A stretch of 40,979 nt of DNA, taken from positions 1 through 40,979 of the forward strand of contig JAGVJQ010000025.1 of NCBI GenBank assembly GCA_020051015.1, read 5' to 3'. The translations under genes were made by a program, and so were the position numbers. The notes under the pieces are model-generated. The model was not told where the DNA came from. It worked only from the letters and a program-made list of their open reading frames with translations, and did no database searches. Every line of letters begins with the position of its first letter. The stretch's first letter is position 1. The stretch comes from Gammaproteobacteria bacterium. GTDB taxonomy: Bacteria; Pseudomonadota; Gammaproteobacteria; UBA1113. Shown here one piece after another: positions 24,191 to 32,555 of this stretch.

Positions 24191-26917
24191 ATGAAATCAA
24201 TTTTTGAGAAAATTAATCATTTAAATAGGCAGCAGCGATTACATATTCTGGATATTATAAAAAGTGGCGGACATCAAGAAAATAATATTAAGATGCAAGT
24301 TATACGCGATGATTCTGTTATCCAGGAAGTACAACTAAAAAATGACAAGGAAATCAAGGGAAGTTTCATTTCAACATTAGAAGATTACCGATTAATCACT
24401 GAAGAGTGGGGAAGGGGTGAGCGGCTCTCTATTCCAGATATTGATATATATGGAATGTTTTATGAGAGAGCCCAGCGAGTTTTACCAAAAAAAGCATTAA
24501 CCATGAATAATCAATCAATCAGTTACCAACAATTGATTGAGAAGGTAGATGTGATTTTTCATCGAATTCTAGAAAGTAAGAAAAAGAACAATCAAATAAT
24601 TATTTATTTACCACGTTCATTTGAAATGATTATTGCTATTCTTGCAGTATTAAAATCAGGTTGTGCATATATTCCAGTTGATATTACCTACCCAATAGGA
24701 AGAGTTAAACAAATTATTAGTGCGTCTGATGCTGGGTTAATTATCACAAACACACATCAGCAAAATATTTTGCATGACATAGAAACAGAATGTTTGTTAC
24801 TTGATAAATTCGAAGCTATTAAATCACAGCATGATTATAAACCAATTAACAAAAACGAGCTTGCTTATATTATTTATACTTCTGGCACAACGGGTACACC
24901 TAAAGGCGTCATGATTGAGCATCAAGCGGCAATAAATTTTACACTTGCAATGATAAAATTATTTGAAATTAATTATCACGATAAAATAATTTTCTTTTCT
25001 TCAATCAGTTTTGATGTATCAGTATTTGAAATTTTTGCGACACTCTTTGCGGGGGCAGAGCTCATTATTGCGAGTGATGATGAGAGAATTAATCCTGATT
25101 TATTAAGTGTATTACTAAAGAAACATCAAGTTACGATCGCAGAGTTACCACCAGCATTACTCCCTTTATTAAAATCAGATGACCTTTCCAGCTTGAGGTT
25201 ATTATCTGTAGGTGGTGAGCAATTTTCAACAGCTATTATTAAACCTTGGTTTAATTCTGGTCGACGCGTCATTAATGGTTATGGCCCAACTGAAACCACA
25301 GTTGCAGTGACCACCTATGATTATCGTGGCGATGAGAAAATGACACCAGCGATAGGAAAGCCTATTGCAAATCATGAAGTCTATATTGTGGACCAGCACC
25401 ATCATTTGGTTGCTGTGGGTGATGTTGGCGAATTATGTATTGCTGGCGTCGGTCTCGCTAGGGGGTACTATAATCGTCCTGATTTGACAGAAAAAAAATT
25501 TATTAATTTGAATATTAACCAAGAAAAAGTTCGTGTATATAAAACGGGTGATCTTGCACGGTGGCGACGAGATGGTAATCTTGAAATTATTGGACGTGTT
25601 GATAGACAAGTTAAAATACGTGGACATCGTATTGAGCTCAATGAAATTGAGGCGGTTTTCCTGACACATCAGAAAATTAAACAGGCGATTGTAACGTTTG
25701 ATACTAAACATGCCCAGTTATTGGCATATTTAGTATTAGTTGATGGATCAGCTACGATAATAGATATAAAGCAATGGCTGTTGACTAAACTACCTTCTTA
25801 TATGTTGCCGTCAAAAATATTTTTTACATCAAATATACCATTAACAGTCAATGGCAAGATTGATTTTGGCAAACTTGATAAAATTGATAATGCAATGACA
25901 ACATCAACCGATGATAAGCTAGAGTTTAATGCCACTCAAAAAGTAATCCAAGAAATATTTCATAAATTTATACCAAAAACATTAGCAATGCTGCATGATA
26001 ATTTTTTCCATATTGGTGGTAACTCATTATCGGCAGTTCAAGTTGTTAATGAGATAAAAAATACATTTCAATGCATGTTTAGCTTGACCGATTTTTTACG
26101 AAATCCAACTATTGCGTCATTAGCAAAATCAATAGAAGAAAATAAGCGTGACAAGAAAACGTTTAATCAGAAATTGAAATTTCTTTCAAAACTGATCGAA
26201 TCCCCTTGGTTGGTTATGGATGAAAATACTGAAGCAAAACAAATTCTTATTTATTTTCATTGTGCAGGTGGCAGTTGTACGCGTATAAAACATTGGCAGA
26301 AAAAAATTAATCCGACAATTCAGTTGGTTGGTATTCAATTACCCGGTCATGATGAGCGATTACATGAAATGCCGATCGACAATCTTGATGTTATCGCAGA
26401 ATTAGTTGCGCCAGAAGTTGAACATTTTTTTCAAAAACCCGTATCATTTATTGGGCATAGCATGGGTGCCTTGTTGGCGTTTGCAGTTTGTCATAAATTG
26501 GAGCAGAAAAATTTTTTTCCACAGTATTTAATTGCCGTGTCGAGTCGTTCACCACAAAATATGCCAGTAAAAAAATTTACAACGAAAAATTCTGAACAAG
26601 AATTTTTGATGGAACTTAATTCATATGGTTTAATAGATAATAAAATCATTGACAATCCGGTTTTGCTTGAGAAAGCGTTACCATTTTTGCGCGCAGATGT
26701 TAAAGCATCAGAAGAGTATTACATGACTGAAAAATTATCTATTCCGATTATTGTCATGAATGGTGATAAAGATAATTTATGTACTGAAAAAAATATTCAT
26801 CATTGGAGTGAGATAACTAATCAAAAAATAATAAACCATCTTGCTCCTGGCGGGCATTATTTCCTGTTCGAAAATGAACAATTTTTTATTGAAAAATTAA
26901 ATAGCATTCTGTGTTAA
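24191..26917 (+). CDS. NRPS module: adenylation, carrier protein, thioesterase
   Basis: A 908-residue non-ribosomal peptide synthetase. A short N-terminal linker (1-95) precedes an adenylation domain (about 95-560; YTSGTTGTPKG, FDVSVFEIF, NGYGPTETT, YKTGDLARWRRDGNLEIIGR, and the terminal Lys in VNGKID). A carrier domain follows (about 575-645, phosphopantetheine Ser612 in HIGGNSLSAV), then a thioesterase (about 675-908) with Ser757 in IGHSMGALL, Asp861 in GDKDNL and His889 in GGHYFLF. There is no condensation domain. The thioesterase resembles type II editing enzymes (FHCAGGS near its start). By alignment to GrsA I read the specificity residues as D-V-F-E-S-G-G-V-A-K, which matches no code I remember. 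It probably loads one amino acid for modification by the flavoprotein pair. Confidence 0.9.
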   Translation: MKSIFEKINHLNRQQRLHILDIIKSGGHQENNIKMQVIRDDSVIQEVQLKNDKEIKGSFISTLEDYRLITEEWGRGERLSIPDIDIYGMFYERAQRVLPKKALTMNNQSISYQQLIEKVDVIFHRILESKKKNNQIIIYLPRSFEMIIAILAVLKSGCAYIPVDITYPIGRVKQIISASDAGLIITNTHQQNILHDIETECLLLDKFEAIKSQHDYKPINKNELAYIIYTSGTTGTPKGVMIEHQAAINFTLAMIKLFEINYHDKIIFFSSISFDVSVFEIFATLFAGAELIIASDDERINPDLLSVLLKKHQVTIAELPPALLPLLKSDDLSSLRLLSVGGEQFSTAIIKPWFNSGRRVINGYGPTETTVAVTTYDYRGDEKMTPAIGKPIANHEVYIVDQHHHLVAVGDVGELCIAGVGLARGYYNRPDLTEKKFINLNINQEKVRVYKTGDLARWRRDGNLEIIGRVDRQVKIRGHRIELNEIEAVFLTHQKIKQAIVTFDTKHAQLLAYLVLVDGSATIIDIKQWLLTKLPSYMLPSKIFFTSNIPLTVNGKIDFGKLDKIDNAMTTSTDDKLEFNATQKVIQEIFHKFIPKTLAMLHDNFFHIGGNSLSAVQVVNEIKNTFQCMFSLTDFLRNPTIASLAKSIEENKRDKKTFNQKLKFLSKLIESPWLVMDENTEAKQILIYFHCAGGSCTRIKHWQKKINPTIQLVGIQLPGHDERLHEMPIDNLDVIAELVAPEVEHFFQKPVSFIGHSMGALLAFAVCHKLEQKNFFPQYLIAVSSRSPQNMPVKKFTTKNSEQEFLMELNSYGLIDNKIIDNPVLLEKALPFLRADVKASEEYYMTEKLSIPIIVMNGDKDNLCTEKNIHHWSEITNQKIINHLAPGGHYFLFENEQFFIEKLNSILC

Positions 26918-26948
26918 TAAACAAAATCTACATGTGTGGAGAAGACTC

Positions 26949-28214
26949 ATGAAAAAAGCTTATGTGATCGTAGATGCGTATAGTTCTGGCAGAATGTTGC
27001 CTGATATTTTTCGGGAAAAAATTTGCGACAATCAAGATGCGGTGCTAGTGCATGTTCAAAGTACACCATACATTATGTCTAAAATGGCGGTTTTTGAAGT
27101 AGAAAAATATGCTGAAAATATTATTTATACGGGCATTATCGACAACGTAATATCTGCTTTATCTAAATACCACGTACTAGCTGTACTCGTGGGACAAGAG
27201 CCGGGTGTCGAGTTGGCTGATTTGTTAAGTGAAAAACTAAATTTATCTAGTAATGGAACTCGTAAAAGTACAGCAAGACGTGATAAATATGAAATGATAA
27301 AAACAATCGCTGATGCTGGATTAGCTGCACCAAAATTCATCAAATCAAAAAAAATATCTGAAATATTACACTGGATTGAAGCTGAAACGAACTATCCAGT
27401 GGTATTAAAAGTATTACGTAGTGCATCAACAGATGGTGTTTATATTTGTCGTGATGAACAAGAGGTATCAGAGGCCTTTGCCAAATCTATTGGGCATAAA
27501 ACCATTATGGAAGAGATTAATTCTGAGGTATTAGTTGAATCTTTTTTAAATGGTAAAGAATATGTTGTTGATGCAGTCAGTTATGATGGGCAACATTATA
27601 TTACTGATGTCTGGCTTTATGAAAAGAGATATATTCCAGGTCATGGGAATATTTATGACAAAGAAACATTACTGTCCTCAGATTTGCCTGAAGTGGAACA
27701 ATTGATAGAATATAGTAAAAAAATGTTGGATGCCCTTGAAATTAAGTATGGACCAACTCATGCCGAGATTATGTTGACACCCGAACAAGGACCTGTTTTA
27801 GTTGAAGTTGGCGCTCGGTTAAATGGTGTGGTACACCCCAAATTGCATGATTATTGTTTAGGCCACAATCAAGCGCATCTCACAGTTGACTGTTATGCAG
27901 ATGCAAAGCGTTTTTTTGATGTTGTTTCTACATTTCCATATAAGAAAAAAAATGAAGCAATGATTGTCAACTTGATAAATGATAATGTTGGTGTTATTGA
28001 TGGTATTGATGAAGATATTGTTTCAAAAATTCGTGCATTACCCAGTGTTGTTGATATCGTTATTAAAGTAAAACCCGGACAATATCTGGAAAAGACAAGA
28101 AATTTATTGCAATCGCCAATCCGTATTTTTATGGGGCATGAGTTTGAAAAACAAATTAAAGAAGACTATGCGGAAATACAAACGTTGAAAGAAAGTATTT
28201 TTAATTTAAGTTAA
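26949..28214 (+). CDS. ATP-grasp amino-acid ligase
   Basis: A 421-residue ATP-grasp enzyme, likely joining two amino acids or an acid and an amine through an acyl phosphate (BacD/L-amino-acid-ligase type). An N-terminal pre-ATP domain (VIVDAYSSGRML) is followed by the ATP lid and binding segments (RRDKYEMIKTIADAGL, PVVLKVLRSASTDGVY, EVLVESFLNGKEYVVDAV) and the metal-binding core THAEIMLT...VLVEVGARLNGVVHP. The ATG at 26949 has GGAGAAG upstream; the earlier GTG overlaps that SD. It directly follows the NRPS, fitting peptide-bond formation without a condensation domain. Confidence 0.88.
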   Translation: MKKAYVIVDAYSSGRMLPDIFREKICDNQDAVLVHVQSTPYIMSKMAVFEVEKYAENIIYTGIIDNVISALSKYHVLAVLVGQEPGVELADLLSEKLNLSSNGTRKSTARRDKYEMIKTIADAGLAAPKFIKSKKISEILHWIEAETNYPVVLKVLRSASTDGVYICRDEQEVSEAFAKSIGHKTIMEEINSEVLVESFLNGKEYVVDAVSYDGQHYITDVWLYEKRYIPGHGNIYDKETLLSSDLPEVEQLIEYSKKMLDALEIKYGPTHAEIMLTPEQGPVLVEVGARLNGVVHPKLHDYCLGHNQAHLTVDCYADAKRFFDVVSTFPYKKKNEAMIVNLINDNVGVIDGIDEDIVSKIRALPSVVDIVIKVKPGQYLEKTRNLLQSPIRIFMGHEFEKQIKEDYAEIQTLKESIFNLS

Positions 28215-28252
28215 AATTTACGTTATATATTAACATAAAGGAATATATAAAA

Positions 28253-29182
28253 ATGTTTAAAAAAACCTTTTCAGAGTTTGGTTATTTATATATTTTGTTA
28301 TATTGTTTAGCCAATGCGATTTCCTTTGTTTTTATTTCGCATATTAACAAAACCCATAACGATTTATTAAATATTGTGATGATTTTTTCATATGCTACTT
28401 TATTGTTTAACTTTATTAACGTAAAAAAATTAGATAATTTGTATGGTGCGGTAAAGAAAAATTATGCCCTTATTTTTTTCATGAATGTAGCAACATTATT
28501 CAACTGGATAGGGAGTTTTTTTTCATTGAACTATATCGATCCTGCAACAGCGTTATGTATTAATCTGTCAATGGGACCAATTACTACTTTTTTTATTTTG
28601 ACCCCATTTAAGAAAATTAAAGAAAATGGCCACTTAATATTTGCCATCATCTTAATCATTCTTGGCATGATTTTAATTACTAAACAGCATACAACAGCTC
28701 CTGTGTACCATGGCACATCCAATGTTTTATTGGGTGTTATGTTTAGCGTAATCGGTGGTATTGCTGGCGGATTTGTTGGTATTTGCTCGCAAAAAATTAC
28801 TTTATCGGGCTTTTCATTAAGTCAAGTTCTTGCCACACGATTCTATTTGTTGGTAACTGTTTGTGCCATTTTGTTGTTTTTTTATGGGAAAGTTAGTGTT
28901 GCCGATATTGATTGGAAATTCTATCTTCTCTCTTCACTATTAATTGTTATATTTCCTTTGGTGATGTATCAGGCAGCAATAAAATCGTTGGGTCCAATGA
29001 TCGTTTCCATATTTATTCCTTTTGCTCCTATTCTTGCTTATTTTTTGCAAGTTTTAGTTGGAGGCTATCCATTTAACTTAATAACAATATTGCTACTAAT
29101 TATGATCTCAGCAAGTGTTATTTGGTTGGCCAGGTTAAGGCAAGGGTTAACTGTAATCAAACGAGTGGAAGAAAAACCATGA
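28253..29182 (+). CDS. EamA/DMT-family transporter
   Basis: A 309-residue inner-membrane protein with ten hydrophobic segments in two repeats, typical of drug/metabolite transporters. Recognisable segments are NWIGSFFSLNYIDPATALCI and ISASVIWLARLRQ; the loop between repeats is short. Its stop overlaps the next start (ATGA at 29179-29182), so it belongs to the same operon. The most likely job is export of the operon's product; amino-acid export is common in this family. SD is GGAA before the ATG. Confidence 0.88.
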   Translation: MFKKTFSEFGYLYILLYCLANAISFVFISHINKTHNDLLNIVMIFSYATLLFNFINVKKLDNLYGAVKKNYALIFFMNVATLFNWIGSFFSLNYIDPATALCINLSMGPITTFFILTPFKKIKENGHLIFAIILIILGMILITKQHTTAPVYHGTSNVLLGVMFSVIGGIAGGFVGICSQKITLSGFSLSQVLATRFYLLVTVCAILLFFYGKVSVADIDWKFYLLSSLLIVIFPLVMYQAAIKSLGPMIVSIFIPFAPILAYFLQVLVGGYPFNLITILLLIMISASVIWLARLRQGLTVIKRVEEKP

Positions 29183-30147
29183 TGTCTATGTTGAATGATG
29201 TTGAAAATATAACTCCTACTCTAAAAATGATTGCGCGAAATAAATTAATTCAAGAACAATTTTATGAGCGCTCGGATCTTTATGAGCTTTTGCTTAAAGC
29301 CGCTAGTCGTTATATTACGGGTGAAACCATGCAAGGTGCTTTAAATACTGCAAAAGAGTTATTTTCTGCTGGCTACAAATTTTCAATTGAATTTATGGGT
29401 GAAGATACAACAACTGAAAAAGAGTGTGAGTTAATTAAAAACGAATTTTTTACACTTATTGAACACTCAGCGAAAATTTCAACAAGCGAATCAATTTGTT
29501 TTGATTTATCAAATATTGGCCTTTATATTAATCAATCTTTAGCCATCGACAATTTAATTGATATTGCAAATTTTGCTAAAAAATATAATTATTACCTTAT
29601 GATTAGCATGGAGGAATCTGCAAAGACACAGGCCATTTTAGATGTTTATTTAGAAGCAGCCAAAACCTGTAATAATGTTGGAATTACTTTGCAAGCGCAG
29701 TTGTTTCGCTCCTTAAATGATGTTGAAAAATTATTGGAAGTACCTGGTAAAATAAGATTAGTTAAAGGAGTTTATGATGAGTCTAATGACATTAGTTTTC
29801 GTCGCTCACATGAATTAAATCAACGATATTTGCAACTAATTGATATTATTACCAGAAATAAGCATCCACTGACTATTGCAACGCATGATCCAGTAATAAT
29901 TGATGAAGTTGTTGAGCGAGGATATTTAGATACGGATAATACTGAGATCGAAATGTTGCATGGAGTAACCCCGCAAAAATTAAAGTCAATTAAAGATCAA
30001 GGCTATGCTACTCGAGTTTATCTGACTTATGGGACAAAATGGTTTTTACACTTTTGTCATCGTTTAGCAGAATATCCTCCGAATATCTATCAAGCGATAA
30101 CAGATTGTTTGCATCCTAATAAAATAAAAGAAACGTATTATTTTTAA
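29179..30147 (+). CDS. Proline dehydrogenase-like flavoenzyme
   Basis: A 322-residue PRODH-family (beta8alpha8) protein. Conserved strands are RLVKGVYDES, ATHDPVIIDE, EIEMLHGVTPQ and GYATRVYLTYG. The paired Arg that binds the proline carboxylate in PutA (R-R-L-x-E-N) is changed to His-Arg (CHRLAEYP), so the substrate may differ from proline. The ATG at 29179, preceded by GGAAG, overlaps the transporter stop. No P5C dehydrogenase or PutA fusion is present. The position in a biosynthetic operon suggests oxidation of a cyclic imino acid or product. Confidence 0.82.
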   Translation: MMSMLNDVENITPTLKMIARNKLIQEQFYERSDLYELLLKAASRYITGETMQGALNTAKELFSAGYKFSIEFMGEDTTTEKECELIKNEFFTLIEHSAKISTSESICFDLSNIGLYINQSLAIDNLIDIANFAKKYNYYLMISMEESAKTQAILDVYLEAAKTCNNVGITLQAQLFRSLNDVEKLLEVPGKIRLVKGVYDESNDISFRRSHELNQRYLQLIDIITRNKHPLTIATHDPVIIDEVVERGYLDTDNTEIEMLHGVTPQKLKSIKDQGYATRVYLTYGTKWFLHFCHRLAEYPPNIYQAITDCLHPNKIKETYYF

Positions 30148-30280
30148 AGTAATTAATTGATCAGTGACAATATTGACTGAACAAAGAAAACACAAGGCTT
30201 TTTTTGAATTATCTTGCTGAATATCAAAGTAGTCGCTAGAATGAGACTGGGTTTTTATTTATATATAGAGGAAAACTATC

Positions 30281-30379
30281 ATGAGTAAATCTAAAGACAC
30301 AAAAAAAGAAACTAAGAAAAAACCAACGAAAACGTTAAAAGAGAAGCGTGCGGCTAAAAAAGAAAAGAAAGAGTCATAA
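30281..30379 (+). CDS. Lysine-rich microprotein (32 residues)
   Basis: The short frame MSKSKDTKKETKKKPTKTLK... has a good SD (AGAGGAAA) and ends with TAA. It is almost entirely Lys, Glu, Thr and Ala, so it is likely disordered and may bind nucleic acid. Similar tiny lysine-rich proteins are annotated in other gammaproteobacteria, to my recollection. It is too short for most gene finders. Confidence 0.65.
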   Translation: MSKSKDTKKETKKKPTKTLKEKRAAKKEKKES

Positions 30380-30396
30380 TTAAGTTAAGTACTTAT

Positions 30397-30473
30397 GTAA
30401 GGTGGGCTTAATCATTGCGTCACGTGCAGGAACAACTAACTAGCATGGTAATGAAGCGATGAGTGCCCACCAT
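30397..30473. repeat. Imperfect inverted repeat, GTGGGC family, copy 1
   Basis: GTAAGGTGGGCTTAATCATT...CGATGAGTGCCCACC folds back on itself, including the stem GGTGGGC/GCCCACC. A second copy in opposite orientation is at 39928-40005; they share GCGTCACGT and AATGAAGCGATG. No gene starts here, although open frames cross it. Confidence 0.75.
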
Positions 30474-30630
30474 CATGTACATCAATATTTCGAAATGGCG
30501 CGTACAAATAATTATGTGATTCTTCTTCGAAGGTATCTATTTTTAGTCCAGCCTACATTTTCAATAATGTTTTTTCCTCATGTTTGCCGTGAAGCGGTGA
30601 GCTACTCAGGATGTGGTGGAATGCTTTCAA

Positions 30631-31053
30631 ATGACCGGAAAAGATAAAACTCTGTCAATAAGTGATTTCATCACTAAAACTCCAAACCAGTATGATTTTG
30701 TTGCGCCTGATGGTACCAAAGGTTACCAACTGGCTTATGCCCCGATGGGTAACATGACCAGTTATCATCAACAGCCACGCGAAGTATCAAGGGCCATAAA
30801 GCATAGTATAACCAATGAGTTATGGTATATTCTTGAAGGTGATGGCGAACTTTGGATTAAATGTGACCAAGATGAACTTATCACCAGAATAGAGCCAGGA
30901 ATTTCCATATTTATTCCACAAGGTGCCGCCTTTCAATTTCGTAACCTAAGCAATAGCACAGAATTAAGATTTGTTTGTGTGTCAATGCCATCCTGGCCAG
31001 GTCCACATAATGTTGAATATGTAGATGGCCCTTGGAAACCAACAAAAAGATAA
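30631..31053 (+). CDS. Cupin-domain protein
   Basis: A 140-residue single-domain cupin. The two motifs are recognisable: HSITNELWYILEGDGELW (metal-binding His/Glu region) and PGISIFIPQGAAFQFRNLSN. Possible metal ligands are His in the first motif and Glu in NELWY; the second-motif His is Gln here, so metal binding may be weak. The ATG at 30631 follows GGTGGA by ten bases; upstream GTGs are less likely. Function unknown; sugar or small-molecule binding is typical. It stands alone. Confidence 0.75.
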   Translation: MTGKDKTLSISDFITKTPNQYDFVAPDGTKGYQLAYAPMGNMTSYHQQPREVSRAIKHSITNELWYILEGDGELWIKCDQDELITRIEPGISIFIPQGAAFQFRNLSNSTELRFVCVSMPSWPGPHNVEYVDGPWKPTKR

Positions 31054-31225
31054 ATTTATATATCGGTCATTTTTGGCTAGCTTGTTATCTCATGGGGGCT
31101 GATAAATTCCATTAGTTCTTTTTTCATTTAAAGGAATCATTATTTATCGAATATCAATAAAAAATGATTGACATAATTGATGGCATCGCTATAATCAATC
31201 CTCTACTAATTTTAAGGAAAGATAA

Positions 31226-31798
31226 ATGATGAACGAACACACAATAGTTATTGGTAAAGCGTTGCGCGTATTTCTACCTATGTTTTTTGTCTTATTATTA
31301 ATTGTGGCTATTCTGCCGTGGATTATGCCTACCAGTAATATTGGCGGATTTTTACTTAGTATATTCGGTGTTACCCATTTTCTGCCTGTGAATCATCAAA
31401 ACATAGGTGATGCATTATATAACTTTAATTTGACTACGCGTATTTTAGGTATAATGGGTTCTTTCATCAGCTTGCTACCATTATTGATAAGTACATTGGT
31501 GATGATTAAACTCTGTAATAATTATTCACATAACAATGTCTTCAGTGTGGCAAATGCTAATGCCTATAGTAGATTAGGTATTCTTTATTTGCTTAGCGCC
31601 ATTATTCTGCAACCACTGAGCCAAATGTTCTTTTCGTTTGGGATTTCATTGAGCAATAAAATTGGACCCCATTTTATTGCAACTGGTTTTGATATTAGTA
31701 ATTTAACGGCCATTTTCTTTAGTGTGATATTAATTATCATAGGGCAAGTTATGAAAGCAGCACATAAAATTGCTGAAGAACAAGCGTTAACTGTTTAA
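31226..31798 (+). CDS. DUF2975-family membrane protein
   Basis: A 190-residue inner-membrane protein with four hydrophobic segments (about 12-32, 66-92, 107-128 and 148-172). AAGGAAA precedes tandem ATGs. It is followed three bases later by an XRE regulator, the arrangement commonly seen for DUF2975 with YozG-like regulators. The short loop LGIMGSFISLLPLL and the SNLTAIFFSVILIIIGQVMK end are typical. Molecular function unknown. Confidence 0.8.
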   Translation: MMNEHTIVIGKALRVFLPMFFVLLLIVAILPWIMPTSNIGGFLLSIFGVTHFLPVNHQNIGDALYNFNLTTRILGIMGSFISLLPLLISTLVMIKLCNNYSHNNVFSVANANAYSRLGILYLLSAIILQPLSQMFFSFGISLSNKIGPHFIATGFDISNLTAIFFSVILIIIGQVMKAAHKIAEEQALTV

Positions 31799-31800
31799 GG

Positions 31801-32028
31801 ATGACTATGACAATTATTATTGAATTGGATGTAATGTTAGCAAGGCGTAAAATGAAATTGCAGGATTTGGCAGCGCAAGTTGGAATTACCATTCAGAACT
31901 TGTCGATATTAAAAACAGGTAAAGCAAAGGCAATTCGTTTGGAAACATTAAATGAAATTTGTCGTGTGCTGGAGTGCCAACCAGGCGATTTATTACGGTA
32001 TGAAGTAGATGGGACAATAAAAGAATGA
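31801..32028 (+). CDS. Small XRE-family regulator (YozG-like)
   Basis: A 75-residue protein that is almost entirely one Cro/C1-type helix-turn-helix: LARRKMKLQDLAAQVGITIQ, then NLSILKTGKAKAIRLETLNE and the closing CRVLECQPGDLL. It probably regulates its own operon with the DUF2975 protein. The next gene overlaps by four bases (ATGA), so all three are co-transcribed. Confidence 0.9.
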   Translation: MTMTIIIELDVMLARRKMKLQDLAAQVGITIQNLSILKTGKAKAIRLETLNEICRVLECQPGDLLRYEVDGTIKE

Positions 32029-32537
32029 AATCAACGTGGACTTTTTCAAATAAAGTGCGCCAAAAAGTATTATTTATTGTCATGTTACTTTCGCCCTATT
32101 ATGTATTAGCAAACCAAGAAGCGACAAATTGTTCGATTTGTGGCACATGGCGGCTTATTTCGGTTACTAACCTTGATCAGATAACAGGCCAAAAGACGTA
32201 TCCTTATGGTGAACATCCACAAGGCAATTTGAATTATCTGCCAGATGGCCATATGGCCGTTATTATAGTTAGCAGTAATAGGGTTATGCCTAAAACAATG
32301 TATGCAACACCGGAAGAAGCGGCACAATTATATTCTGACATGACGAGCTATTCAGGTACCTATACGATAGAAAATAATGCTATCATTCACCATGTTGCTG
32401 TAGCATGGAATCCTCGCTGGATGAATACCGAACAAACGCGGTATTATAAATTAAACGGTAATCAATTAATTTTGACGATGTATAAACAATTAGAAAATAA
32501 GAAGATTCGTTCAACTTTAATCTGGGAAAAACAATGA
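32025..32537 (+). CDS. Secreted lipocalin-like domain protein
   Basis: A 170-residue protein with a signal peptide (hydrophobic VLFIVMLLSPYYVLA, cleaved near VLA-NQ) and a lipocalin-like beta-barrel domain (GTWRLISVTNLD, GNLNYLPDGHMAVIIVS, SGTYTIENNAIIHHV, YYKLNGNQLILT). The CSIC pair near the mature N-terminus may form a disulphide. It overlaps the XRE gene by four bases. The family binds small hydrophobic molecules, but function is not established. Confidence 0.78.
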   Translation: MKSTWTFSNKVRQKVLFIVMLLSPYYVLANQEATNCSICGTWRLISVTNLDQITGQKTYPYGEHPQGNLNYLPDGHMAVIIVSSNRVMPKTMYATPEEAAQLYSDMTSYSGTYTIENNAIIHHVAVAWNPRWMNTEQTRYYKLNGNQLILTMYKQLENKKIRSTLIWEKQ

Positions 32538-32555
32538 ATGGGATGAAATAAGGAA

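Noticed and set aside
22321-30147. A standard pyrrole-2-carboxylate (PltE/PltF/PltL) pathway
   Set aside because: The A domain is fused to carrier and thioesterase, its specificity residues do not resemble proline codes I know, and the ACAD is split.
30459-30647. 62-codon open frame upstream of the cupin gene
   Set aside because: It starts inside the GTGGGC repeat, has no SD and ends inside the cupin coding region.
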